Assembly (NCBI RefSeq): GCF_037975245.1
Contig: NC_092573.1
Span: 14,776,001 to 14,840,000, forward strand
Length of the DNA stretch: 64,000 nucleotides
Source: Apostichopus japonicus
Lineage: Eukaryota; Echinodermata; Holothuroidea; Aspidochirotida; Stichopodidae
Direction: 5' to 3'
Position numbers and translations under genes: made by a program. Numbering within the stretch: the stretch's first letter is position 1; every line of letters starts with the position of its first letter. The notes below the pieces were generated by a model, which did not search any database, was not told where the DNA came from, and saw nothing but the letters and a program-made list of their open reading frames with translations. Below, in pieces: positions 37,455 to 47,919 of the stretch.

Positions 37455-37536
37455 GGTAGCGTGGCCGAGTGGTCTAAGTCGCTGGTTTAAGGCACCAGTC
37501 ATTGCAATGGCGTGGGTTGGAATCTTACCGTTGCCA
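37455..37536 (+). pseudogene. tRNA-Leu(AAG), mutated copy
   Basis: Full length with loop TTAAGGC, but the B box reads GGTTGGAATC and the T stem no longer pairs (GTGGG with CTTAC). Shares all these changes with 37822. Probably not functional. Confidence 0.8.
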
Positions 37537-37638
37537 GATGTATTATTTTTTTCTTTTGGAATCAAAGAAGACATACTTTATAAACAAAAATAACATTAAC
37601 ATAATTTCATAGAGTTGTCGTATAATGATTTCAGTATA

Positions 37639-37720
37639 GGTAGCGTGGCCGAGTGGTCTAAGGCGCTGGTTTTAGGCACCAGTCATTTCGATGGCGTGGG
37701 TTCGAATCCCACCGTTGCCA
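37639..37720 (+). tRNA. tRNA-Leu(TAG)
   Basis: Loop TTTAGGC; CGTTGCC acceptor strand gives a G-U pair; UUCG variable arm; T4 run downstream. Confidence 0.92.
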
Positions 37721-37821
37721 GATGTAAATCTTTTCTGTGGGAATCTAAGATGACATATTTTATAAACAAACAATAGCAGTTACATAATTTCGTGGAGGTT
37801 TGGTTTAATGATTCCAGTGTA

Positions 37822-37903
37822 GGTAGCGTGGCCGAGTGGTCTAAGTCGCTGGTTTAAGGCACCAGTCATTGCAATGGCGTGGGTTGGAATCTTACCGTTG
37901 CCA
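37822..37903 (+). pseudogene. tRNA-Leu(AAG), mutated copy
   Basis: Duplicate of 37455-37536, with the same broken B box and T stem. Confidence 0.8.
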
Positions 37904-38005
37904 GATGTATTATTTTTTTCTTTTGGAATCAAAGAAGACATACTTTATAAACAAAAATAACATTAACATAATTTCATAGAGTTTTCGTATAATGGTTTCA
38001 GTATA

Positions 38006-38087
38006 GGTAGCGTGGCCGAGTGGTCTAAGGCGCTGGTTTTAGGCACCAGTCATTTCGATGGCGTGGGTTCGAATCCCACCGTTGCCA
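38006..38087 (+). tRNA. tRNA-Leu(TAG)
   Basis: Duplicate of 37639-37720. Confidence 0.92.
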
Positions 38088-38188
38088 GATGTAAATCTTT
38101 TCTGTGGGAATCTAAGATGACATATTTTATAAACAAACAATAGCAGTTACATAATTTCGTGGAGGTTTGGTTTAATGATTCCAGTGTA

Positions 38189-38270
38189 GGTAGCGTGGCC
38201 GAGTGGTCTAAGGCGCTGGTTTTAGGCACCAGTCATTTCGATGGCGTGGGTTCGAATCCCACCGCTGCCA
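38189..38270 (+). tRNA. tRNA-Leu(TAG)
   Basis: CGCTGCC acceptor, UUCG variable arm. Its right flank matches those of 32729 and 45991. Confidence 0.93.
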
Positions 38271-39093
38271 GATGAAATTATTTTCTTTTAGATGCGACGT
38301 ATGCACAATGTTATCAAGGTAACAAATGCCATTTGAAGCGTGGAGCAAGCGACATCATACTTTGATTGGGAAAGTCCAACTTTATCAATATTTGTTTATT
38401 TTAATTGTTTCATTATTTCTCGATATAACTTCTAACCTGAATAAATTTACTTGTAATCGTACATGTTATCCACATCTTTGGTGGAATTCAAGTCCTCACA
38501 CAGTTCCGAGATGTAACTGTCGTACAGTAAGGATTGTGACATTGTTAGAAGTCTGTTCAAGTTCAATCTGTTGCTACCCCCCCCCCCCCCCTTGTTAATC
38601 CACTTAATCTTTGGCTATATTGTTTAGCCAGCAGACAGTTAGTACCACAAGCGTGGATATCTCGCTTCCAACACTAGACTAGACATTCGAGTTACGAATG
38701 TATCCACTGAGGGCCAACAACATCATTAAGTGTAAATAACGTATTACAGTGTACAGGTGTGTATTATGTCGTGTAATGTTGTATGTTTATAATAGCTCTG
38801 TGCATTGTATTATGACGATAAAGGTGTAATTCCTTATTGTCATCTTCCAAATTGTTAATAAGATTAATTTGTGTAATATGTACAATTTTATTTACAGTTT
38901 TTTTACAATGGAATTGACAATAAAATGAAAGGAAAACAAAATAGAAATATAATTTCATGGAAAAGGTTTCGTTAAGTGATTTCTGTATAAGGTATACCTT
39001 ATTAACAGTTTATAGAATGAAATTGACAATAAAATGACAGAAAAAGAACAGAAACATAATTTCATGCAGGTTTTGTTAAGTGATTTCTGTATA

Positions 39094-39175
39094 GGTAGCG
39101 TGGCCGAGCGGTCTAAGGCGCTGGTTTAAGGCACCAGTCATTTCGATGGCGTGGGTTCGAATCCCACCGCTGCCA
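39094..39175 (+). tRNA. tRNA-Leu(AAG)
   Basis: Loop TTAAGGC with UUCG variable arm; GAGCGG D loop; CGCTGCC; T5 terminator. Confidence 0.92.
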
Positions 39176-39269
39176 GGAGTACATTTTTAATTTTAGAAGC
39201 TACCAAATTTCAAGTAAATAACAGAAACATAATTTCATGGAGAAGATTTCGTATTGTGATTTCAATATA

Positions 39270-39414
39270 GGTAAGGTGGCTGAGTGTTCTAAGGCGCTGG
39301 TTTATTTTGTGAATGGGTGAGCCAGTGGGCTCGCCTTCAAATGATTTTTTTTTTAAACTGCTGGTTTAGGCGCCAGTCATTGCGATGGCGTGTGCTCGAA
39401 TCCCACCACTGCCA
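39270..39414 (+). pseudogene. tRNA-Leu interrupted in the anticodon loop by a LINE tail
   Basis: GCGCTGGTTTA, insert starting TTTTGTGAATGGG with the hairpin and a T-rich stretch, then CTGCTGGTTTAGGCGCCAG and 3' half ending CACTGCCA. Counterpart of 47164. Confidence 0.87.
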
Positions 39415-39817
39415 GATGTTAATGTGTGTGTAATGTTTGGGAAGAAACTAGAAAACTTATTTCAAGAAAATAAAAGAAACATTGAATTGTTTGTTTCGAA
39501 TTGATCGTTTCCGTAAAAATTCGAATCACGAGTGTGTCCACTGAGGGCCGACAACATAATAAATTTTAAATAATGTATTACAGTGTACTAGTGTTTATTA
39601 TTTTGTGTAATGTTGTATGTTTATAATAGTTCTGTGCACTGTGTTATGACGATAAAGGTGTATTTCTTTCTATCAACCTTCCAAATTACCAATAAGATTA
39701 ATTTGTGTAATAAGGTTTATCTTATTAACAGTTTATAGAATGAAATTGACAATAAAATGACAGAAAAAATAACAGGAACATAAATTCATGCAGGTTTTGT
39801 TAAGTGATTTCTGTACA

Positions 39818-39899
39818 GGTAGCCTGGCCGAGTGGTCTAAGGCGCTGGTTTAAGGCACCAGTCATTGCGATGGCGTGGGTTCGGATCCCACCGTTGCCA
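39818..39899 (+). tRNA. tRNA-Leu(AAG), slightly degenerate
   Basis: Acceptor GGTAGCC gives a C-C mismatch at the last pair, and the T loop reads TTCGGAT. UGCG variable arm; T5 run downstream. Confidence 0.8.
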
Positions 39900-40000
39900 A
39901 ATGTAAACATTTTTCTGTTGGAATCTAAGAAAACATATTTCATAAACAAACATAACAGTAACATAATTTCGTGGAGATTTGGATTGATGGTTCCAGTATA

Positions 40001-40032
40001 GGTATAGCGTGGCCGATTATAGTCATTGTGAT
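40001..40032 (+). pseudogene. tRNA-Leu remnant
   Basis: GGTATAGCGTGGCCGA joins to TTATAGTCATTGTGATG: most of the D arm and the anticodon arm are lost, and the LINE remnant follows directly. Counterpart at 47888. Confidence 0.7.
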
Positions 40033-42387
40033 GTATTAAACACAATGGTTTTGTCTCTGATTTTTTCTCAATTAAATGAGGAGTTAGGCAATGATGTCCA
40101 ATTTCAGCTATATTTTATGTTCTTATCACAGAAGCCTTTCATAAAATAATTTGTAATAATCCGGAAATTTCTGGAATTAAAATATGCAACACCGAAATTA
40201 AATTGTTTCAGCATGCTGATGATACAACATTCTTTGTTTCAAATGTTACAAGTATATATGCAATTAAAGATACCATTAATATTTATGAACAAGCATTAGG
40301 TTCAAAATGTAACTTGGACTAAAATTAGCATTTAATAATAGACCAAACCCAAGATGAACCTAACGAATTTTAATTTTCCTGTAAGGAAAGATTATATTGA
40401 TGTTCTATGTGTTTCTATTGGAATGTGAATTGGATTATTGAAGCCCAAAACTGGAAAATAAACTAGAAATATGTACATCGTTACTAAAAAGATGGACATT
40501 TAGAAAGCTATCACTTAAAGGCAAAGTATTAGTTGTTAATTCCTTAATAATATCTAGGTTCGTGTATTTAATGAGTATTTTTACTGTGCCAAGTTGGGTA
40601 TTAGACTCAATTCGTCAGGCAGTAACTGATTTTATATGGAATGGGAAAACACCTCTAATCAGGTTTAAGTCATTAATGTTGCCTATAAGTAAAGTATGGC
40701 TCAAGCTATGTGACTTTGAAACTACACGAAATTCTTTAAGAATTAAATTAGTTAGCAAACTGTTAAATGGAATTGTAAAATGTCAAACTGAATGCATTAA
40801 TGTTATTTTTTCTTAATAAGTACATAAATTTAAAGCTTGGATTGGGTATTTTTCAAGTGGACCCTCAGACCAAATCTTTACATACTATACAACCTTTTGC
40901 CAGAGAAATACTACTCGCATGGATAAATATTACACAGGGCTAATTTGTAGAACCTATCACACGAGAGGAGATGCCTATCCAACCAATTTTCCATAACCCT
41001 CTCTTACGCGATGAGAACGGTGAAACTCTTTTTAACAGTATTTTTTTTTATTGATGGGGGTATAATTATGGTTGGTGACCTTATGTATGAGGTTATCCCA
41101 ACACAACTGCCATCAGAAGCCTTTCATGAATGCAGAACACTTACTAATCCCGATAATCCTATTTCCTTGAATGAAGTACAAGCGATTATTCCTATGGTAA
41201 TGAATGTATTACCCGAGAACTGGTTGACAGAGATCTATTCATCCGACAGGGTGGTATCTACACAATCCGACTTACAATACGCCATTCATTCTCGATGTGG
41301 TTGTGAAACTATTGATGGTGCTGTAAAGGATATCTAACCTTTTACGTACTTTAAGAAATAATACCCTAACGGTGAAATCTATTGGAAGAATACTTATGCA
41401 GATCTATCTTTTGAAACTAGGTGGGAAAGTGTTTTTAAAACGCCTAAGAGTTATACAGATGCTGAAATTGATTATAATATAATGCATTACATTTTATTTA
41501 CGAATGAAATATTGTACAAATTCAAAATTATTGATTCCCCTCTGTGTACATTTTGCAGAAGTTCGATTGAAACAATACATCACCCTTTTTTTATAAATTG
41601 CCCTAAAATATTACCCCTTTGGGAAAATTTAACCAACAAACTAAATAAACTACATTTTATTGACAGCCATTATCGTTGGACCTTAGCAGCATTATTTGGT
41701 CAAGGTCTTCATGCAAAACATTAAGATAGTCTCCATATAGACTATATATTTAATGTTTATCAATCTGTAATATGGAACGCCGTAATGCAATTATTTATAA
41801 TGGTGGTACTATTAATATTACAGCCTATTTTCATAATCCTCTAAAGAAGAACTTACGTCTTATTTATGAGGTTTACGTGAGCCATAAAAATTTCGTCTTT
41901 TTCAGTTTTATGGAAAAGGTAAAATTCTACTTTTAGCCGACAAAGATTATACCTACCAGTACTTTTTAGATAGAGGCTAAAGCAATATAATTTTTGAGCC
42001 GATTAACTGTATAATAAGTTATTATTATTTATAATGGTGGTACTATACTATACTAATGCCTGTATACGCATATTTAAGGAGGGCTATATCTGTAAAAAAA
42101 TTCAGCCTAGTATTAATTCAATGAGTTATTATTGACTTGAATAACTATTCCTAATTTCTCAAAGTAATATATACTATATGAGATTACAATCGAATTAAGT
42201 AAAACGTATTTAGTAATATCATACCAACTATGGTATAAGAACAACATTTGTGAGTTACTAACAATAATTATATTTTTTATTTTAATACACAAGTTCTGTA
42301 AGAACTTATTGTATATATTGTTTGGTGAATGGGTGAGCCAGTGGGCTTGCCTTCAAATAAAAATTTAAAAACAAAATATAAAAAAGT
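40033..42387 (+). mobile_element. Decayed Tx1/L1-like LINE, copy A, ending in a tRNA-Leu
   Basis: Broken reverse transcriptase ORF2 with the catalytic block FQHADDTTFFVSN (near 40208-40245), then SLKGKVLVVNSLIISRFVYL and DFIWNGKTP (40510-40655), FIDGGIIMVGDLMYEVIP (41044-41100) and a C-terminal CTFCRSS...H...C block (about 41545-41615). It is cut by stops and frameshifts and lacks the endonuclease. The 3' end is AAGAACTTATTGTATATATTG..., the GGTGAGCC hairpin, AAATAAAA, then an A-rich tail that meets CGCTGGTTTAAGGCACCAG, the tRNA-Leu anticodon arm. Confidence 0.85.
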
Positions 42388-42444
42388 CGCTGGTTTAAGG
42401 CACCAGTCATTGCGATGGCGTGGGTTCAAATCCCACCGTGGCCA
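42388..42444 (+). pseudogene. tRNA-Leu 3' half at the LINE copy A junction
   Basis: Begins CGCTGGTTTAAGGCACCAG, continues through the variable arm, T arm (GGTTCAAATCC) and CGTGGCCA. The 5' half is missing because the LINE occupies it. Confidence 0.85.
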
Positions 42445-42555
42445 GATGTGAATGTTTAGTTTTGGAATATTAGAAGACATATTTTATAAACAAAAAAGGA
42501 AAAGAAAAAACAGAAACATAATTTCATAGAGGTTTCGTGTAATGGTATCAGTATA

Positions 42556-42637
42556 GGTAGCGTGGCCGAGTGGTCTAAGGCGCCAGTTTTAGGCACCAGT
42601 CATATCGATGGCGTGGGTTCGAATCCCACCGTTGCCA
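42556..42637 (+). tRNA. tRNA-Leu(TAG), altered anticodon stem
   Basis: Loop TTTAGGC, but the 5' anticodon strand reads CCAGT, so pairing with ACCAG is lost. The variable-arm loop is ATCG. Probably weak or inactive. Confidence 0.75.
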
Positions 42638-42732
42638 GGAGTAAATTTTTAATTTTAGAAGATAATGCCATATATCAAGTAAATAACAGAAACCATTTTC
42701 ATGGAGAAGTTTCGTTCGGTGATTTTTGTATA

Positions 42733-42814
42733 GGTAGCGTGGCCGAGTGGTCTAAGGCGCTGGTTTAAGGCACCAGTCATTGCGATGGCGTGGGTTCGAA
42801 TCCCACCGTTGCCA
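42733..42814 (+). tRNA. tRNA-Leu(AAG)
   Basis: UGCG variable arm; CGTTGCC; T7 terminator. First AAG gene of the 649-bp units. Confidence 0.92.
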
Positions 42815-42930
42815 GATGTATTTTTTTCTTTTGGCAAAGAAGACATACTTATAAAAAAAATAACATAAACATAAATTCATAGAGGTTAATTTAAGAAGCT
42901 AATGCCATATATCAAGAAAATAACAGAATA

Positions 42931-43106
42931 GGTAGCGTGGCCGAGTGTTCTAATGCGCTGGTTGAGAAGAAGAACTTATTGTATATATTGTTTTAGTGAA
43001 TGGGTGAGCCAGTGGGCTCGCCTTCAAATAAAAGAAAAATGAAAAAACGGACTGGCTTTATACGACCGTCATTGCTAAGCCGTGGGTTCGAATCCCACCG
43101 TTGCCA
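42931..43106 (+). pseudogene. tRNA-Leu interrupted by a longer LINE tail
   Basis: The 5' half ends GCGCTGGTTGAGAAG. The insert starts AAGAACTTATTGTATATATTG, has the hairpin and an AAATAAAAG end. The 3' half is diverged (ACTGGCTTTATACGACCG) but keeps the B box and CGTTGCCA. Its 5' truncation point differs from the insert class at 34794. Confidence 0.87.
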
Positions 43107-43203
43107 GGAGTAATTTTTTTTTTGGAAGATAAGGAGACATATTTCAAGAAAATAACAGAGGCACAATTTCATGGAGAATATTTCGTTAAGTGATTTCTGT
43201 TTA

Positions 43204-43285
43204 GGTAGCGTGGCCGAGTGGTCTAAGGCGCTGGTTTTAGGCACCAGTCATTTCGATGGCGTGGGTTCGAATCCCACCACTGCCA
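43204..43285 (+). tRNA. tRNA-Leu(TAG)
   Basis: CACTGCC acceptor strand gives one C-A mismatch; UUCG variable arm; T6 terminator. Confidence 0.87.
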
Positions 43286-43381
43286 GAAGTAATTTTTTAA
43301 TTTTAGAAGATAATGCCATATTTTAAGAAAATTACAGAAACTATTTTCATGGAGGAGATTTCGTTCGGTGATTTTTGTATA

Positions 43382-43463
43382 GGTAGCGTGGCCGAGTGGT
43401 CTAAGGCGCTGGTTTAAGGCACCAGTCATTGCGATGGCGTGGGTTCGAATCCCACCGTTGCCA
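43382..43463 (+). tRNA. tRNA-Leu(AAG)
   Basis: Copy of 42733-42814 in the second 649-bp unit. Confidence 0.92.
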
Positions 43464-43579
43464 GATGTATTTTTTTCTTTTGGCAAAGAAGACATACTTA
43501 TAAAAAAAATAACATAAACATAAATTCATAGAGGTTAATTTAAGAAGCTAATGCCATATATCAAGAAAATAACAGAATA

Positions 43580-43755
43580 GGTAGCGTGGCCGAGTGTTCT
43601 AATGCGCTGGTTGAGAAGAAGAACTTATTGTATATATTGTTTTAGTGAATGGGTGAGCCAGTGGGCTCGCCTTCAAATAAAAGAAAAATGAAAAAACGGA
43701 CTGGCTTTATACGACCGTCATTGCTAAGCCGTGGGTTCGAATCCCACCGTTGCCA
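43580..43755 (+). pseudogene. tRNA-Leu interrupted by a LINE tail
   Basis: Copy of 42931-43106 in the second 649-bp unit. Confidence 0.87.
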
Positions 43756-43852
43756 GGAGTAATTTTTTTTTTGGAAGATAAGGAGACATATTTCAAGAAA
43801 ATAACAGAGGCACAATTTCATGGAGAATATTTCGTTAAGTGATTTCTGTTTA

Positions 43853-43934
43853 GGTAGCGTGGCCGAGTGGTCTAAGGCGCTGGTTTTAGGCACCAGTCAT
43901 TTCGATGGCGTGGGTTCGAATCCCACCACTGCCA
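43853..43934 (+). tRNA. tRNA-Leu(TAG)
   Basis: Copy of 43204-43285, with the same C-A mismatch. Confidence 0.87.
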
Positions 43935-44030
43935 GAAGTAATTTTTTAATTTTAGAAGATAATGCCATATTTTAAGAAAATTACAGAAACTATTTTCATG
44001 GAGGAGATTTCGTTCGGTGATTTTTGTATA

Positions 44031-44112
44031 GGTAGCGTGGCCGAGTGGTCTAAGGCGCTGGTTTAAGGCACCAGTCATTGCGATGGCGTGGGTTCGAATC
44101 CCACCGTTGCCA
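44031..44112 (+). tRNA. tRNA-Leu(AAG)
   Basis: Copy of 42733-42814 in the third 649-bp unit. Confidence 0.92.
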
Positions 44113-44228
44113 GATGTATTTTTTTCTTTTGGCAAAGAAGACATACTTATAAAAAAAATAACATAAACATAAATTCATAGAGGTTAATTTAAGAAGCTAA
44201 TGCCATATATCAAGAAAATAACAGAATA

Positions 44229-44404
44229 GGTAGCGTGGCCGAGTGTTCTAATGCGCTGGTTGAGAAGAAGAACTTATTGTATATATTGTTTTAGTGAATG
44301 GGTGAGCCAGTGGGCTCGCCTTCAAATAAAAGAAAAATGAAAAAACGGACTGGCTTTATACGACCGTCATTGCTAAGCCGTGGGTTCGAATCCCACCGTT
44401 GCCA
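44229..44404 (+). pseudogene. tRNA-Leu interrupted by a LINE tail
   Basis: Copy of 42931-43106 in the third 649-bp unit. Confidence 0.87.
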
Positions 44405-44501
44405 GGAGTAATTTTTTTTTTGGAAGATAAGGAGACATATTTCAAGAAAATAACAGAGGCACAATTTCATGGAGAATATTTCGTTAAGTGATTTCTGTTT
44501 A

Positions 44502-44583
44502 GGTAGCGTGGCCGAGTGGTCTAAGGCGCTGGTTTTAGGCACCAGTCATTTCGATGGCGTGGGTTCGAATCCCACCACTGCCA
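44502..44583 (+). tRNA. tRNA-Leu(TAG)
   Basis: Copy of 43204-43285 in the third 649-bp unit. Confidence 0.87.
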
Positions 44584-44681
44584 GAAGTAATTTTTTAATT
44601 TTAGAAGATAATGCCATATTTTAAGAAAATTACAGAAACTATTTTCATGGAGGAGATTTCGTTTGGGTGATTTTCATGAAA

Positions 44682-44852
44682 GGTATCGTTGCCGATTCAT
44701 CTTACGCGCTGGTTTAGAAGAACTTATTGTTTATACTGTCTGGTGAATGTGTGAGCCAGTGGGATCGCCTTCAAATAAAAAACATTTTAAAAACGGACTG
44801 GCTTTATACGACCGTCATTGCTAAGCCGTGGGTTCGAATCCCACCATTGCCA
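44682..44852 (+). pseudogene. tRNA-Leu interrupted by a LINE tail
   Basis: Starts GGTATCGTTGCCG. The junction is cleaner than in the 649-bp units: CGCTGGTTTA then GAAGAACTTATTG. The hairpin has changed to GTGAGCC/GGGATCGCC. The 3' half ends CCATTGCCA. Confidence 0.85.
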
Positions 44853-44949
44853 GGAGTAAAAAAAATGTTTAAAGCTAAGAAGACATATTTCAAGAAAATA
44901 ACAGAAGCACATTTTCATGGAGAAGGTTTCGTCAAGTGATTTCGGTATA

Positions 44950-45031
44950 GGTAGCGTGGCCGAGTGGTCTAAGGCGCTGGTTTAAGGCACCAGTCATTGC
45001 GATGGCGTGAGTTCGAATTCCACCGCTGCCA
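44950..45031 (+). tRNA. tRNA-Leu(AAG), weakened T stem
   Basis: T arm GTGAG-TTCGAAT-TCCAC has one mismatch and one G-T pair. UGCG variable arm; CGCTGCC; T8 run followed by G-rich spacer. Confidence 0.82.
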
Positions 45032-45445
45032 GATGTTTAAATGGGGTTTTTTTTGGGGGGGGGGGGAAGCTAAGAAGACTTATTTCAAGAAAATAATAGA
45101 AACATGGAATTGTTGGTTTCGAATTGATCGTTTCCGTAATTTTCGAGTCACGAGTGTTTCCACTGAGGGTCGACTATACATAATTCATTGTAAATAATGT
45201 ATAACAGTGTACAGGTGTGTATTATTTATGATATGTTGCAGGCCTATGTTCATAATAGTTCTGTCCATAGTGTTTTTGGCACTTATTGTGTATTTCCTTC
45301 TTTTTACCTTTCAAATTATTAATAAGATTAATTTGTGTATTTAGGTTTATTTTATTTACAGTTTTGTACAATGAAATTCAACTGAAAGAAACAATAAAAG
45401 AAACATAATTTCATGGAGAAGGTTTCGTTAAGTGATTTATGTATA

Positions 45446-45527
45446 GGTAGCGTGGCCGAGTGGTCTAAGGAGCTGGTTTAAGGCACCAGTCATTGCGATG
45501 GCGTGGGTTCGAATCCCACCGTTGCCA
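45446..45527 (+). tRNA. tRNA-Leu(AAG)
   Basis: AAGGAGCTGG in place of AAGGCGCTGG before the anticodon arm; CGTTGCC; UGCG variable arm; T6 terminator. First of four genes spaced about 181 bp apart. Confidence 0.87.
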
Positions 45528-45626
45528 GATGTACTTTTTTCTTTTGGAATCCAAGAAGACATACTTTATAAACAAGAATAAAATAAACCTAATTTCATAG
45601 AGGTTTCGTATAATTGTTTCAGTATA

Positions 45627-45708
45627 GGTAGCGTTGCCGAGTGGTCTAAGGCGCTGGTTTTAGGCACCAGTCATTGCGATGGCGTGGGTTCGAATCCCAC
45701 CGTTGCCA
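45627..45708 (+). tRNA. tRNA-Leu(TAG)
   Basis: TAG loop with the UGCG variable arm usual for AAG copies. A-box change (GCGTTGCCGAG). T6 terminator. Confidence 0.85.
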
Positions 45709-45807
45709 GATGTACTTTTTTCTTTTGGAATCCAAGAAGACATACTTTATAAACAAGAATAAAATAAACCTAATTTCATAGAGGTTTCGTATAATTGTTT
45801 CAGTATA

Positions 45808-45889
45808 GGTAGCGTGGCCGAGTGGTCTAAGGCGCTGGTTTTAGGCACCAGTCATTTCGATGGCGTGGGTTCGAATCCCACCGTTGCCA
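45808..45889 (+). tRNA. tRNA-Leu(TAG)
   Basis: UUCG variable arm; CGTTGCC; T4 run downstream, like 37639 and 38006. Confidence 0.92.
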
Positions 45890-45990
45890 GATGTAAATCT
45901 TTTCTGTTGGAATCTAAGATGACATATTTTATAAACAAACAATAGCAGTAACATAATATCGTGGAGGTTTGGTTTAATGATTCCAGTGTA

Positions 45991-46072
45991 GGTAGCGTGG
46001 CCGAGTGGTCTAAGGCGCTGGTTTTAGGCACCAGTCATTTCGATGGCGTGGGTTCGAATCCCATCGCTGCCA
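45991..46072 (+). tRNA. tRNA-Leu(TAG)
   Basis: T stem ends CCCAT, leaving one G-T pair; CGCTGCC; UUCG variable arm. Right flank as at 38189. Confidence 0.9.
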
Positions 46073-46806
46073 GATGAAATTATTTTCTTTTAGATGCGAC
46101 GTATGCACAATGTTATCATGGTAACAAATGCCATTTGAAGCATGGAGCAAGCGACATCATACTTTGATTGGGAAAGTCCAACTTTATCAATATTTTGTTT
46201 ATTTTAATTGTTTCATCATTCTCGCCCAGTTTCTGGCCCAGGGAAAGATATAACTTCTAACCTGAATAAGTTTACTTGTAAACGTACATGTTATCCACAT
46301 CTTTGGTGGAATTCAAGTCCTCACACAGTTCCGAGATGTCACTGTCGTACAGTAAGGATTGTGACATTGTTAGAAGTCTGTTCAAGTTAAATCTGTTGCT
46401 CCCCCCCCCCCCCTTGTTAATCCACCTAATCTCTGGCTATCTTGTTTAGCCAGCAGACTGTTAGTACCACAAGAGTGGATATCTCGCTAACAACACTAGA
46501 CTAGACATTCGAGTTACGAATGTGTCCACTGAGGGCCAACAACATCATTAAGTGTAAATAACGTATTACAGTGTACAGGTGTGTATTATGTCGTGTAATG
46601 TTGTATGTTTATAATAGCTCTGCATTGTATTATGACGATAAAGGTGTAATTCCTTATTGTCATCTTCCAAATTGTTAATAAGATTAAGTTTTGTAATTAT
46701 TTATATTTTATTTACAGTTTTTTTACAATGAAATCGACAATAAAATGAAAGAACAAAATAGAAACATGAATTCATTGAGTAGGTTTCGTGAAGTGATTTC
46801 TGTACA

Positions 46807-46888
46807 GGTAGCGTGGCCGAGCGGTCTAAGGCTCTGGTTTAAGGCACCAGTCATTTCGATGGCGTGGGTTCGAATCCCACCGTTGCCA
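46807..46888 (+). tRNA. tRNA-Leu(AAG)
   Basis: AAGGCTCTGG before the anticodon arm; GAGCGG D loop; UUCG variable arm; CGTTGCC; T7 terminator. Confidence 0.88.
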
Positions 46889-46987
46889 GATGTATTTTTT
46901 TCTTTTGGAATCAAAGAAGACATACTTTATAAACAAAAATAACAGTAAAATAATTTCATAGATATTTCGTATAATGGTTTCAGTATA

Positions 46988-47069
46988 GGTAGCGTGGCCG
47001 AGTGGTCTAAGGCGCTGGTTTAAGGCACCAGTCATTTCGATGGCGTGGGTTCGAATCCCACCGCTGCCA
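46988..47069 (+). tRNA. tRNA-Leu(AAG)
   Basis: UUCG variable arm; CGCTGCC; T5 terminator. Flanks resemble those of 39094. Confidence 0.92.
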
Positions 47070-47163
47070 GGAGTACATTTTTAATTTTAGAAGCTACAAA
47101 ATTTAAAGAAAATAACAGAAACATAATTTCATGGAAAAGATTTCGTATTGTGATTTCAATATA

Positions 47164-47308
47164 GGTTAGGTGGCTGAGTGTTCTAAGGCGCTGGTTTATT
47201 TTGTGAATGGGTGAGCCAGTGGGCTCGCCTTCAAATGATTTTTTTTTTAAACTGCTGGTTTAGGCGCAAGTCATTGCGATGGCGTGTGCTCGTGTCCCAC
47301 CGCTGCCA
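47164..47308 (+). pseudogene. tRNA-Leu interrupted in the anticodon loop by a LINE tail
   Basis: Counterpart of 39270-39414, with extra changes in the 3' half (GCTCGTGTCCC in place of the B box). Confidence 0.86.
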
Positions 47309-47711
47309 GATGTTAATGTGTGTGTTATGTTTGGGAAGAAACTAGAAAACTTATTTCAAGAAAATATTAGAAACATTGAATTGTTTGTTTCGAATTGATC
47401 GTTTCCGTAAAAATTCGAATCACGAGTGTGTCCACTGAGGGCCAACAACATAATTAATTTTAAATAATGTATTACAGTGTACTAGTGTTTATTATTTTGT
47501 GTAATGTTGTATGTTTATAATAGTTCTGTGCATTGTGTTATGACGATAAAGGTGTATTTCTTTCTATTAACCTTCCAAATTACCAATAAGATTAATTTGT
47601 GTAATAAGGTATATCTTATTAACAGTTTGTAGAATGAAATTGACAATAAAATGACAGAAAAAATAACAGGAACATAATTTTATGCAGGTTTTGTTAAGTG
47701 ATTTCTGTATA

Positions 47712-47793
47712 GGTAGCGTGGCCGAGCGGTCTAAGGCGCTGGTTTAAGGCACCAGTCATTTCGATGGCGTGGGTTCGGATCCCACCGTTGCCA
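47712..47793 (+). tRNA. tRNA-Leu(AAG), no clear terminator
   Basis: UUCG variable arm; T loop TTCGGAT; CGTTGCC. Downstream reads AAATGTAAAAAAGTTTCTG, so no T4 run follows closely, unlike its neighbours. Confidence 0.83.
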
Positions 47794-47887
47794 AATGTAA
47801 AAAAGTTTCTGTTGGAATCTAAGAAAACATATTTTATAAACAAACATAACAGTGACATAATTTCGTGGAGATTTGGGTTCCAGTATA

Positions 47888-47919
47888 GGTATAGCGTGGC
47901 CGATTATAGTCATTGTGAT
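47888..47919 (+). pseudogene. tRNA-Leu remnant
   Basis: Counterpart of 40001-40032, upstream of LINE copy B. Confidence 0.7.

Larger units (their letters stand above)
37455..38188 (+). repeat. Tandem duplication of a 367-bp two-tRNA unit
   Basis: Units 37455-37821 and 37822-38188 are nearly identical. Each holds one mutated AAG copy and one intact TAG copy. Confidence 0.9.
38166..42480 (+). repeat. Segmental duplication, left copy
   Basis: Same order as about 45967-50330: TAG tRNA, poly-C spacer, AAG tRNA, interrupted tRNA, AAG tRNA, tRNA remnant, decayed LINE, tRNA 3' half. Offsets are 7.7-7.9 kb. The right copy has one extra tRNA (181 bp). Confidence 0.88.
42720..44666 (+). repeat. Three tandem 649-bp units
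   Basis: Units start near 42720, 43369 and 44018. Each carries an AAG tRNA, an interrupted tRNA and a TAG tRNA at constant spacing. Units 2 and 3 appear almost identical, so the expansion is recent. Confidence 0.93.

Noticed and set aside
42720-44666. CRISPR-like regular repeats
   Set aside because: The repeats are tRNA genes and long duplicated units in an animal genome; spacers are not unique.
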